This document shows, in pieces, positions 36,620 through 45,223 of a stretch of DNA of 64,000 bases. A program made the translations under genes and the position numbers. The DNA lies in NCBI GenBank assembly GCA_910586625.1, contig CAJUIZ010000006.1, positions 49,092 through 113,091 on the forward strand, read 5' to 3'. The notes beneath the pieces are model-generated. The model was not told the DNA's origin, ran no database searches, and saw only the letters and a program-made list of their open reading frames with translations. Position 1 is the stretch's first letter, and each line of letters begins with the position of its first letter. Source of the stretch: an uncultured Christensenellaceae bacterium (GTDB taxonomy: Bacteria > Bacillota > Clostridia > Christensenellales > CAG-314).

Positions 36620-36937
36620 ATGAAAAAGGAAGAGATGATTGAAAACAATTGTCAATTTTGCAAGCACAGTATGAAAAGCTATATCGGAATAGGCGATAAA
36701 ATAAGCGTGGACAGGGCGATTGCGTGCTTCAATGCGAAGTTGGCGGAAAAAGAACGTAAGCTAAAATTCGGCAACAAACGCAAATGCGAATACTTTGTAC
36801 CGACGGAACGCCCGACGGCGGAACGGGTAAGCGACATTCAAGAGCGCCTTGATATAATAAAGGAACAAGTTAGGTCGATAGAAACGTTTTTGCATTGGAA
36901 CGAATTGATAAAATGTAAAACGGACGAAGAAAATTGA
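36620..36937 (+). CDS. Hypothetical small protein with CxxC motif
   Basis: A 105-aa protein of no recognised family. The N-terminal part has CQFC near residue 11 and further cysteines (IACFNAK and CEYF), which suggests a small metal-binding or zinc-ribbon-like domain. The C-terminal half is an amphipathic helix (SDIQERLDIIKEQVRSIE). I chose ATG 36620 because GGAG lies 9 nt upstream. The ATG at 36605 has no site. It is divergent from the XRE array, so it may be a target or partner of those regulators. A terminator follows at 36957. Confidence 0.65.
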   Translation: MKKEEMIENNCQFCKHSMKSYIGIGDKISVDRAIACFNAKLAEKERKLKFGNKRKCEYFVPTERPTAERVSDIQERLDIIKEQVRSIETFLHWNELIKCKTDEEN

Positions 36938-36956
36938 ATAGGAAATTAAAAAGGAA

Positions 36957-36988
36957 AAGTCTTCCGCAAAAAATGCGGAAGACTTTTT
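36957..36988 (+). terminator. Intrinsic terminator after the CxxC gene
   Basis: A stem AAAGTCTTCCGC with GCGGAAGACTTT (12 bp), a 6-nt loop, and a T run. Confidence 0.92.
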
Positions 36989-37117
36989 TTGCAGGTTGCT
37001 CCGCCTATCGTTCGATCGGCAGCGGACTTAGCCGCAGCGATATTCCGCGCGAACTCGCTTAGTACCGAGAGCAAGGGTATTGCGCGGACAGACGACGAGC
37101 GAAAGCAAGGGCTGCGC

Positions 37118-37154
37118 ACGCCGCTTAAAAAGCGAACACGAAGCGGCGTTTTTT
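37118..37154 (+). terminator. Terminator or attenuator before the ABC importer
   Basis: A 9-bp stem (ACGCCGCTT with AAGCGGCGT), a 14-nt loop and six T residues, ending 41 nt before the importer start codon. The ~130 nt between this and the previous terminator hold no gene, so the hairpin may end a short leader RNA. No known riboswitch motif was recognised. Confidence 0.7.
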
Positions 37155-37194
37155 GCATAGTATGCAATATATCAAAATCAAAAGGAGAACGAAC

Positions 37195-38217
37195 TTGAAA
37201 AAAACCGTAGCTACCTTGTTAGCCGTTATCGTGCTGTTATGCACGCTTGTACTGGGCATTACCGCCTGCAACAAGGATAACGGCAACGTTATAAGGTTAA
37301 ACGAAGTAACTCACAGTCTGTTTTACACTCCGCAGTACTTGGCACTGAGCTTAGGGTACTTCGAAGAAGAAGGACTGACTGTGGAAATTACCAACGGGCA
37401 AGGCGCGAACAACGTTATGACCGCGCTGCTTACCAATGAAGCGGACATTGGGCTTATGGGCTGCGAAGCCAACATTTACGTTTATCTGCAAGGCAAAAAA
37501 GACTATCCGCGGGTTATAGGACAGCTTACCAAGCGTGACGGCAGTTTTCTTGTGGCGCGTACGGAAAACAACAGCTTCGACTACTCGGGTTTAGAAGGCA
37601 AAACGGTGCTTATGGGCCGCAAGGGCGGTATGCCCGCCATGATACTGCAATACGTGCTGAACAACAAGGGCTACGTAAACGGCAAAAATATCACGATGGA
37701 CTACTCGATAGAATTCGGCGCGTTAGGTCCCGCGTTTGTGGGCAGCGGTGACAAGGGCGGCGTGGGCGATTACGTGCCGCTGTTCGAGCCGTCGGCAAGC
37801 CAACTTGTAAAAGAAGGCAAGGGTTACATTGTGTCCGCAATAGGTATGGACAGCGGAGAAATACCCTACACCTGCTACACCGCCACCGCGCAATATATAG
37901 AAAAACACCCCGAGAACGTAGAAAAGTTTTTGCGGGCTGTGTGGAAAGGCACCGAGTACGCTATGACGCACTCCGCCGAAGACTGCGCAAAGCTTGTGGA
38001 AAAGCACTTTGTAGGTACGTCGCTTGACATGTTGACGGCGGCTATCAAGAACTACCAAACATTCGACGTATGGACGACCACGCCGATAACGAACAAACAG
38101 GCGTTCGAGCGCATACAGGACATTATGGAGAATGCGGGCGAGCTGTCGCAAAGAGTCGGCTACGACGTGATTGTAGACAACACCTTGGCGAACAAAATCG
38201 AAGCTGTCGTAAAGTAA
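37195..38217 (+). CDS. ABC importer substrate-binding lipoprotein (NMT1/SsuA-like)
   Basis: A 340-aa lipoprotein. The TTG start at 37195 has a strong GGAG site. The signal peptide has a hydrophobic core at about 6-20 and a lipobox GITAC with the modified cysteine at 25. The mature part has the NMT1/THI5/SsuA periplasmic-binding fold, with VTHSLFYTPQYLALSLGYF and LTVEITNGQGANNVMTALL. It is the first gene of an operon with an ATPase (38257) and a permease (39225). Related systems carry sulfonates, thiamine precursors or nitrate-like solutes; the substrate here is not determined. The leader and attenuator upstream suggest RNA-level control. Confidence 0.88.
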   Translation: MKKTVATLLAVIVLLCTLVLGITACNKDNGNVIRLNEVTHSLFYTPQYLALSLGYFEEEGLTVEITNGQGANNVMTALLTNEADIGLMGCEANIYVYLQGKKDYPRVIGQLTKRDGSFLVARTENNSFDYSGLEGKTVLMGRKGGMPAMILQYVLNNKGYVNGKNITMDYSIEFGALGPAFVGSGDKGGVGDYVPLFEPSASQLVKEGKGYIVSAIGMDSGEIPYTCYTATAQYIEKHPENVEKFLRAVWKGTEYAMTHSAEDCAKLVEKHFVGTSLDMLTAAIKNYQTFDVWTTTPITNKQAFERIQDIMENAGELSQRVGYDVIVDNTLANKIEAVVK

Positions 38218-38256
38218 AATGAAGCGCGCAAGCATAAGAAAAAGGGAGCAAAATAT

Positions 38257-39186
38257 ATGGTTATTCTCAAATTCGACAAGGTGAGTAAAATATTTTACTC
38301 CAAAACACAGCAGACGACGGCGATTGCCGACCTTTCCTTCGAGATAAACGAAGGGGAGTTCGTGGCGATTATCGGTCCGTCGGGCTGCGGCAAAACCACT
38401 ATACTTTCCTTGGTGTGCGGGCTGATCGAGCCTACTTCCGGAGTGATTGTGCGCGCGAGCGACAACGAAACGCAAGCGCGGACACTTACGGACGGCACGG
38501 AAAAGCGCGGCTTGTGGGCTGCGTTGAAGGGTAAATTGTCTAAGAAGAAAAACGCTTCGGAAAAAGCCGACGGGGAGATAATCTCGGAAGGCGACACGCA
38601 AACGGAAGTAAAACGCGGCGCTGCTGCGCGGCTCGGACAAAAGCGCGCCAAATTCAACGGTATAGGCTATATGTTGCAGCGCGACCAGTTATTCGAATGG
38701 CGCACCATAGAACAGAATGTGCGATTGGGCTTGGAGATACAAAAAAAGGTAACGCCGAACAATCTGCAAGCCGCACACGATCTGTTGAAAAAATACGGGT
38801 TGTGGGAATTTAGAAAGCATCATCCGCAGGAGCTTTCCGGCGGTATGCGGCAACGGGTGGCGTTGATACGCACGCTCGCCACCAACCCCGACCTGCTGCT
38901 GTTAGACGAGCCGTTTTCCGCGTTGGACTTTCAAACGCGGTTGGAGGTGTGCGACGACGTGTATTCCATAATAAAGCGGGAGAAGAAAACCGCCCTACTG
39001 GTTACGCACGACATATCGGAAGCGATATCGCTTGCGGACAAGGTGATTGTGCTAACCAAACGCCCCGCAACAGTAAAAGCCATACACGAAACGCATATGG
39101 AAAATATAGATACGCCCTTGAAGCGGCGGCAATCGCCGGAATTTTCGGCGCAGTTCGAGCTGCTTCACGAATACTTGCACGGATAG
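38257..39186 (+). CDS. ABC importer ATPase (nitrate/sulfonate/taurine type)
   Basis: A 309-aa ATPase. Walker A is GPSGCGKTT (40-48), the Q-loop GYMLQRDQL, the signature LSGGMRQRV and Walker B LLLLDEPFSALD, followed by the H-loop LVTHDISEA. An unusual charged insertion of about 65 residues (roughly 67-135) separates Walker A from the Q-loop; the corresponding span is short in SsuB/TauB relatives. It is in an operon with the substrate-binding lipoprotein and permease. There is a GGGAG site before ATG 38257. Confidence 0.93.
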   Translation: MVILKFDKVSKIFYSKTQQTTAIADLSFEINEGEFVAIIGPSGCGKTTILSLVCGLIEPTSGVIVRASDNETQARTLTDGTEKRGLWAALKGKLSKKKNASEKADGEIISEGDTQTEVKRGAAARLGQKRAKFNGIGYMLQRDQLFEWRTIEQNVRLGLEIQKKVTPNNLQAAHDLLKKYGLWEFRKHHPQELSGGMRQRVALIRTLATNPDLLLLDEPFSALDFQTRLEVCDDVYSIIKREKKTALLVTHDISEAISLADKVIVLTKRPATVKAIHETHMENIDTPLKRRQSPEFSAQFELLHEYLHG

Positions 39187-39224
39187 CCGTACGGCTGACA
39201 ACTGTGTTTTAAGGAGAACACAAG

Positions 39225-40043
39225 ATGAATAAAAACGCCAAAAGATTTACAAGAGAACACTTGCTGTATCTTAAAAAAGCCCGAACGCGCAACATACTGG
39301 TTCACTTAACGCAGGTGGGAATACTGGTTCTGCTACTTGCGATATGGGAGCTTGCGGCGCATTTAGGGTGGATAGACGCGTTTATAATGAGCTGTCCGTC
39401 CAAAATATGGAGTACTTTGTTAGAGCTGTCCGCAGGCGGCACGCTGTGGTACCACGCTGGGATATCGACATTGGAAACCCTTGCGGGATTTGTGATAGGC
39501 ACGACGATGGGCTACGTTGCGGCAGTGATACTGTGGTGGAATAACTTTCTTAAAGACGTATTCGAGCCATACGTGGTTGTGCTTAACAGTCTGCCCAAGA
39601 TTGCATTGGGACCGATTATTATAATATGGGTAGGAACGGGCAAAGCCGCGATTATTACCATGGCGGTGTTGATATCCGTAGTTATTACCACCATTACCGT
39701 GCTTAACGGGTTTATGGAAACGGACAAAGACAAAGCTGTGCTGCTTAGGTCTATGGGCGCAAACCGTATGCAGATATTCACCAAGTTGGTTGCGCCGTCT
39801 AACGTGCCGACGCTTATGGCTACGCTCAAAATTAACGTAGGTATGAGTTGGATAGGGTCGATAATGGGCGAATATCTCGCGTCCAAGGAAGGCTTGGGAT
39901 ATTTGCTCGTTTACGGCAGTCAGGTTTTCCGCTTGGACGTTGTGATGACCTGCACCATTGTGCTGTGCGCCCTTGCGGGAATTATGTACGCGCTTGTGAC
40001 AATGTTGGAAAAAATTGTCGCCCGCGTATTCCACTTCGAGTAA
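39225..40043 (+). CDS. ABC importer permease
   Basis: A 272-aa inner membrane permease of the SsuC/TauC type, with about six helices and the EAA coupling motif region LLRSMGANRMQIFTKLVAPSNVP. There is an AAGGAG site before ATG 39225. It is the last gene of the three-gene importer operon and is followed by a long hairpin. Confidence 0.92.
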   Translation: MNKNAKRFTREHLLYLKKARTRNILVHLTQVGILVLLLAIWELAAHLGWIDAFIMSCPSKIWSTLLELSAGGTLWYHAGISTLETLAGFVIGTTMGYVAAVILWWNNFLKDVFEPYVVVLNSLPKIALGPIIIIWVGTGKAAIITMAVLISVVITTITVLNGFMETDKDKAVLLRSMGANRMQIFTKLVAPSNVPTLMATLKINVGMSWIGSIMGEYLASKEGLGYLLVYGSQVFRLDVVMTCTIVLCALAGIMYALVTMLEKIVARVFHFE

Positions 40044-40097
40044 GCCGCGGACAATAAAACGTCCGTAATATAACAAACAATAAAGCAAATATATCAA

Positions 40098-40137
40098 GGA
40101 CTGCCGCAAGCGGATAACTATCCGCTTGCGGCAGTCC
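40098..40137 (+). terminator. Very long hairpin after the importer operon
   Basis: A near-perfect 19-bp inverted repeat (40098-40116 with 40119-40137) with only 2 nt between the arms. It is GC-rich and followed by GATTGTAATT and no proper T run. It likely marks the operon end and may also stabilise the mRNA. Confidence 0.6.
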
Positions 40138-40211
40138 GATTGTAATTAGCAGAATAAAAAACGCTTGACACTGCGTACAGATTGTTATTTACGAAAAAGT
40201 TTAGACGCAGA

Positions 40212-41399
40212 TTAGGCTCGTAAAATTTCACTTAAAAATTTTTCGAAATTTTCATAATGCGTTATAAACGGCGCGTCATTGGAAAAAGCGTAAACCGTTG
40301 CTTCGCGGTTGTTTCTTGAAAAGGCGTAATAGCTGTCACTTGCGTCGACGGCGAAAAAATAGAAATCGTCCAAATGGTAATCGGCGGAAGCTGATAGGAG
40401 CTGTTTTACGTAGCTTTCTTCTTCCGCTCGGTACAGGTTCGTCGGCGTGTCTGCGTTTCTGCCTACGTCTATCCAATCCAAATCGGCAAAGCCGACCTTC
40501 TTCAAAAATTCGACGTAACTTTCGGGCAAAAACGGATTCGCTTGCAAAATAGCTTCGATTTGCCCGTCGGAAAGCTCGATTGCATTGTACGGGCGGCGTT
40601 TGATTACGTCGATAAGCGTGTGAATATCCTCGGCGGTATCCGCCGAAGCATCCCGTTTAAGCTCGACCGTGCCTTCGACAGTATCGCACAAGCCTGCCGA
40701 AACATTAAGCGAAAAATATACCGTCAAAACGTCATCTTCGCATTTGAGAATTTTTAAGAATCCGAAATCGATTTCATCGCCGTCCGCAGTCCAAATATAC
40801 AGATTGTAACCGTCGTTCTGTTTTAGCGTTACGGTTTGACCGACGAGTTTTTCGGGAGCGTCTTTCAAAATAATTCCGTTGTCGTTTTCGGCATCGTCCA
40901 AAGGCTTACGCTCGAAATAGCCCGCTTCGACGAGCACGCCGTTTTCTGCGAGATTGCAAACGTCGCAGTAAGTTTCGGGCATATATTTTAATTTTGCGCC
41001 GATTATCTCGAATGCGAAATGATTGCCCGATACATTGTTGAAATTGCTTTCGCATACGTACCGCCCTTCCGCAAAAAACTCGATGCCTTCGTTTACTATC
41101 CTTACGGTATTAAGCTCGGGGTAATCGTTCCGTTGGAACGCCGCAAAAGCGTCGTTGAACGCTTTTTCCTTCTCGCGCGTTATTCTTTGCCTATATTTGC
41201 GATCCCGAAGCGCGGAAATTATGACGGGAATGCGCAGCAACAGCAATATCAAAAAAAATGCGCCCGTTAAAATAAAAAACCAACCGAAAGCCGTAAATCT
41301 GTTGCCCTTGGACAATACGACCATTACCGTCCCGACGGCGGAGCAAAGCGGAAAGACTATTAACGACGCTATTACCCAATAGAAATCCTTTTTATTCAT
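40212..41399 (-). CDS. Two-TM protein with uncharacterised domain and C-terminal SUKH-like (SMI1/KNR4) domain
   Basis: A 395-aa protein. Helices lie at about residues 9-30 and 37-58. A conserved central domain (about 100-250) runs from RIVNEGIEFFAEGRY through GNHFAFEIIGAKL to VEGTVELKRD. The C-terminal region (about 290-385) resembles SUKH/SMI1-KNR4 immunity-type domains (LPESYVEFLKKVGFADLDWI). The central domain is clearly related to the protein at 59117-59932, which lacks the SUKH part. There is an AGGTGATTT site before ATG 41399. The function is unknown; SUKH proteins often act in toxin immunity. Confidence 0.78.
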   Translation of the reverse strand: MNKKDFYWVIASLIVFPLCSAVGTVMVVLSKGNRFTAFGWFFILTGAFFLILLLLRIPVIISALRDRKYRQRITREKEKAFNDAFAAFQRNDYPELNTVRIVNEGIEFFAEGRYVCESNFNNVSGNHFAFEIIGAKLKYMPETYCDVCNLAENGVLVEAGYFERKPLDDAENDNGIILKDAPEKLVGQTVTLKQNDGYNLYIWTADGDEIDFGFLKILKCEDDVLTVYFSLNVSAGLCDTVEGTVELKRDASADTAEDIHTLIDVIKRRPYNAIELSDGQIEAILQANPFLPESYVEFLKKVGFADLDWIDVGRNADTPTNLYRAEEESYVKQLLSASADYHLDDFYFFAVDASDSYYAFSRNNREATVYAFSNDAPFITHYENFEKFLSEILRA

Positions 41400-41647
41400 A
41401 AATCACCTGTTAAAAAGCAAGCCGCATAAAAAGCCGCAATCTATATGCGTTAATCGACGTAATCAATATAGCATATTTTCATCCAAAAAACAAACGATTG
41501 AAGCCGTACGAATGCTGCCGTTACTCTGCGTACGAAAAAAATTATCATAATTATGCCGTTGTTCGGCTGCGAGACGGCGAGCGGGAAAGAAATGGGTTAA
41601 TTAAACGGAATACGCATAAAAGATAACGTCCATCAATAAAACACAGT

Positions 41648-42637
41648 ATGAGAAAAGCGATAAATTATTTGTCCGACGCAGGGGTTGTCATCGGCTGCTG
41701 CTTGGGAGTTGGAATGCTGAGCGGAAAGGAAGCGCAGGTTTTCTTCGGCAATACGTCGAACGTAATTATATTTGCGGCGGCGTTTTGCCTTGTTAACATA
41801 CTGTTCCGCGAATATTGCCGCAAAAACAACGTTTGCGACACGGTGGCGTTATCGAAAAAATGCTTCGGCAAACTGTCCGCCCCGTTCGGCGCGGGGCTTG
41901 CGCTGTGCTGCTTCGTGTGCGTAACAACTATGCTTGCGGGCGTCAACGAGTGCTTGGAAGCCCTGATGCCCGTAGGCTCGCTGCCGTTATACGGCGTGGC
42001 ATGCGCGACGTTAGCCGCAATTGTAATGAGCAGGGGTATGAAGGCGTTAAAAATAGCCAACGCGGTTTCCATTGCGTTGGCGGTTATACTGATTGCCGTA
42101 TTGTTTTGCATAAATGACAACGCAGGCGACGCTTGCAGCGTAAGCCCCGTTAATCCGATGATATATACGCTGTTTTCCGTAACTATGTCCTTCGGCGTAT
42201 TGACAAGGTTAGGCGCGGACAGCGACATGAAAAAGAATATAATCTGCTCCGTAATTGCAAGCGCGGTACTCGCCTCGATAACTGCCGCGGTAATGAAGCT
42301 GAGCGACTTCTCGCTGAGTCTGCCCGCAATAGAAAACATTAGCAATCCGTATCTATTGGCGTATGCGGCGGTAACGCTTACGCTTGCCGCGGTAACCGGC
42401 GTGGTAGCAAACGCCGCGCCCATTGTAGAACGCATAAAAGACGTTATACCCGACGAAAGCCTGTGCTGCGCGCTGACATTTGCGCTGTCTCTCGCTCTGT
42501 CGGCGTTGGGCTTCGATTTTGCGGTAAAAGCGGGATATCTGATTGTGGGCGTTATAGGCGGAATAACCGTCGCATTGTCCGCAATCAGTTTGATTGCCGA
42601 AGGTATTCGTCGTACCAAGCGCGCTCGTCAGGGGTAA
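41648..42637 (+). CDS. YkvI-family membrane carrier
   Basis: A 329-aa membrane protein with about ten hydrophobic helices and the YkvI-like N-terminus (SDAGVVIGCCLGVGMLSGKE). YkvI relatives belong to the amino acid-polyamine-organocation transporter superfamily; the solute is unknown. No Shine-Dalgarno is obvious before ATG 41648. The 3' end overlaps the convergent helical-repeat gene by 53 nt, so the two transcripts may interfere or form antisense RNA. Confidence 0.8.
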   Translation: MRKAINYLSDAGVVIGCCLGVGMLSGKEAQVFFGNTSNVIIFAAAFCLVNILFREYCRKNNVCDTVALSKKCFGKLSAPFGAGLALCCFVCVTTMLAGVNECLEALMPVGSLPLYGVACATLAAIVMSRGMKALKIANAVSIALAVILIAVLFCINDNAGDACSVSPVNPMIYTLFSVTMSFGVLTRLGADSDMKKNIICSVIASAVLASITAAVMKLSDFSLSLPAIENISNPYLLAYAAVTLTLAAVTGVVANAAPIVERIKDVIPDESLCCALTFALSLALSALGFDFAVKAGYLIVGVIGGITVALSAISLIAEGIRRTKRARQG

Positions 42638-44285
42638 AAATGTCGGCATCCGACCCCGAAGCAAAATCCTTGTAGCTGACCGCAAGCAGAAAATACGCGG
42701 TTTTGAATACGGCGTCGTCGGTTAAATCGGACGGAAGCTCCTTGAAAGCTTTCAACTTGGCGTACGCCGACGTCAAACGTGTTACCGTTACTTTGCGCAT
42801 ACACGCGCACAGAGAAAACGCCGCGACGAAAACAGCGTCGTCAACCGTAAGCTTGGACAAATCCAAAAGGTAAGCGTTATTTTCCAGAGTTATAACAGTC
42901 TTTTTGCGGTAGCCCGATTCTATCAGTCCCGAAAGCAACGATGAGTTGACGAACGTTTCCTGCAAGGGGGTTGCAAGCTGCTTTAACGCCAATTTGCAGA
43001 ACAGGCTGCCGTCGCCGAGATCGACGGACGAAATAAATTCGCACATACAATTAGCCAAACCGTCCGCGGCATCGTAGTCTTCCCCGAGAAGGGCTCCGCG
43101 CACAGCTTCGTACAAAAAGTCGAGATTGACGCAGTCGCCGACTCCGATGGGCGCGCCGTTGCGGAGAGTTGCTTCGAGTCGGCTTTCGGCGAAGCGGACA
43201 AGCTGCTCGGGCTGATTGAAATACCAGCCCCTGCCGCGTTTCAGCTTCATACGCGAGAAAGCGCAGTCGGAATCCAAAAAGGACAGCGCCACCTGCCAAA
43301 AAGCGTTGCGCGGCAAAGCCCGAGAGAATTCCAACAGTATTTCGCGGCACAAATCAAAGCGTTTGGCATTGTAAAAGGCTATAAAACACAGTTTGAGCGC
43401 CAAACAGCCGCAGTCCTTGCGGCGTTCGTACAGCTTTACGGCGCACGAGAACGCGACTTCGTCGTCCGCCAAGTCGACGATTGCCGTTAGAACGAAATAT
43501 CTTAGATAGTAGTCGGACGCGTCTGCGGACAGCTCCAAGGCGCGCAAAATAAGTTTGCGCAGAACTTCGAATCTTACGTCGGCGTCGAAAAACCGTATTA
43601 CCAAGTCTATAGTACGCCTTAGTACGGAAAACGACACTTCCGAAAGGTTAGCCAAATCGGACGCATAGGCAAGCGCTTTGTCCTTGTCGCCGGTGTGAAT
43701 GCACACCATTATTTTGGTTTCCAACGTGCGCGCGTCATCGGGGGAATAGTCCATAATCCTTGCTTCCAGATCCTTCACCTTGGAAGTCTGTCGGCGCAGC
43801 AGCGCGGTCTGCATAGCAGAGCGCAGATGCTGAAAATACTCCTGCGAGCGAACGTCGAACACCTTGCCTTCGCTTTCGTAACGGAAAGCGCGATGCAGTT
43901 CTTCGCCGATTACTTCCATCACGTCGCCGTATTCTTCGAACTGTCGGTAGCTTGCTATAAGAAACATATCGCCCTTGCGGGTGATTTTGCCGTCGGCAAA
44001 GCTCGGCTTGGATTTGTAATAGCGCAAAATGGGGCTTACCGAATCGCCAAGTCGGCTTAAATCGCCGAAAACGTCGTATTCGGAAACATATCGCGAAATC
44101 ACTTCGCCCAACATTTGCAGCGCGTAGGTGTCGTCGTAGGTCATTGTAAGACAGCCCACCTGATTGAGCAGACTTTCGTAACCGTCTACGCGCGCGAAGG
44201 TTGTAAGCGCGTCGAAATATTCGCCCTTAGCCGCTTGTTTTTTTCCTGTTCTTAACGTCTGGTTTCCGTCTAAATTTACTATCAT
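42585..44285 (-). CDS. Alpha-helical repeat (TPR-like) protein
   Basis: A 566-aa soluble protein made almost entirely of helix pairs, with patterns such as KALAYASDLANLSEVSFSVL and REILLEFSRALPRNAFWQVA suggesting TPR-like repeats. I see no catalytic motif or membrane segment. The ATG at 44285 overlaps the hslO stop as ATGA, so it is translationally coupled with Hsp33. It may be a scaffold; the function is unknown. Confidence 0.75.
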   Translation of the reverse strand: MIVNLDGNQTLRTGKKQAAKGEYFDALTTFARVDGYESLLNQVGCLTMTYDDTYALQMLGEVISRYVSEYDVFGDLSRLGDSVSPILRYYKSKPSFADGKITRKGDMFLIASYRQFEEYGDVMEVIGEELHRAFRYESEGKVFDVRSQEYFQHLRSAMQTALLRRQTSKVKDLEARIMDYSPDDARTLETKIMVCIHTGDKDKALAYASDLANLSEVSFSVLRRTIDLVIRFFDADVRFEVLRKLILRALELSADASDYYLRYFVLTAIVDLADDEVAFSCAVKLYERRKDCGCLALKLCFIAFYNAKRFDLCREILLEFSRALPRNAFWQVALSFLDSDCAFSRMKLKRGRGWYFNQPEQLVRFAESRLEATLRNGAPIGVGDCVNLDFLYEAVRGALLGEDYDAADGLANCMCEFISSVDLGDGSLFCKLALKQLATPLQETFVNSSLLSGLIESGYRKKTVITLENNAYLLDLSKLTVDDAVFVAAFSLCACMRKVTVTRLTSAYAKLKAFKELPSDLTDDAVFKTAYFLLAVSYKDFASGSDADIFTPDERAWYDEYLRQSN

Positions 44286-45151
44286 TTTGCAAAAAGCTTG
44301 TCCACGTCCTGTTTACGGTACACGTATTTTTTACCGCAGAAATGACAGCATACTTCTATTTGTCCGTTTTCCGCGATTATGTCGTCCGCTTCGCTCTTGC
44401 CGAGACTGACGACAATACGGTTTATCTTGCGTTTGTTGCAGTTACATTTGTACTCTACTTCCGCTTCGGCGACGAATTCCGGATTAAATTCGCCGAAAAA
44501 GCGGGTTATTACTTCCCTTGCCGTGCTGCCGTCGAATTGGTAGCTCATCTCATCCATAGCGTACATAACGGTTTCGATACGGAAAAGCAAGTCTTCGGGG
44601 CAGTTGGGCATAACCTGCACGAACACTCCGCCCGCAGACTTGGCGCGAGCGCCGCCGTCCAAACCTACGCCCAAAGTTACGCCGCAGGGCTGCTGCTCGC
44701 TCTTGGCATAGTAGTAGGCGAAATCGTTGGCAATCTCTCCGCCGATAAGACGGGAAGTGCCCACATACGGCTGTTTGAGACCTATATCCCGAATGACCGT
44801 CAAAGAGCCGTCGCGCCCTACCGCCGCGCCTACGTCCAAAGTGCCGTCGGGCTTGAGCATAGTTTCGCAGGCGGGGTTGATTACGTCCCCCTTGACGTTG
44901 CCGAAAGAATCCGCGCAGACGGTTATTTTGCCCAGCGGACCGCCGCCGTCTATCGTAGCGGACAAATAGTCATCGGCGTTCTTCATCTCCTTGCCCATTA
45001 GACACGCCATAGTAAGCGCGCGACCCAAAGCCACCGCGGCTACGGGGGATAATTTGTGAATTTTAATAGCTTTATTTACTATGTCCTTACTTTCTACGGC
45101 GGACACCGTAATCGCGTTGCCGATAATCGCTTTTGTATATATCGAAGCCAT
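44282..45151 (-). CDS. hslO: Hsp33 redox-regulated chaperone
   Basis: A 289-aa Hsp33. It is a chaperone switched on by oxidative unfolding, with a C-terminal zinc centre whose four cysteines are all present (CNC and CHFC). I used ATG 45151 with a GGAG site; a longer frame to 45193 has no site. The helical-repeat gene overlaps its stop. Confidence 0.95.
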   Translation of the reverse strand: MASIYTKAIIGNAITVSAVESKDIVNKAIKIHKLSPVAAVALGRALTMACLMGKEMKNADDYLSATIDGGGPLGKITVCADSFGNVKGDVINPACETMLKPDGTLDVGAAVGRDGSLTVIRDIGLKQPYVGTSRLIGGEIANDFAYYYAKSEQQPCGVTLGVGLDGGARAKSAGGVFVQVMPNCPEDLLFRIETVMYAMDEMSYQFDGSTAREVITRFFGEFNPEFVAEAEVEYKCNCNKRKINRIVVSLGKSEADDIIAENGQIEVCCHFCGKKYVYRKQDVDKLFAK

Positions 45152-45175
45152 ATTTACTCCTAATTCAGTAGTAAA

Positions 45176-45204
45176 ATTGCGACTGAAAGGCATTCGGTCG
45201 CAAT
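45176..45204 (-). terminator. Hairpin after the 45224 membrane protein gene
   Basis: An 8-bp stem (ATTGCGAC with GTCGCAAT) with a 13-nt loop and a short T-rich tail on the minus strand. It lies between the stop at 45224 and the hslO start. A weak terminator. Confidence 0.55.
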
Positions 45205-45223
45205 TAGATAATTAAAATATTTT

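Noticed and set aside
36990..37117. A known riboswitch (for example TPP) before the importer
   Set aside because: The conserved core words of TPP and other common classes are not there; only an unassigned leader remains.
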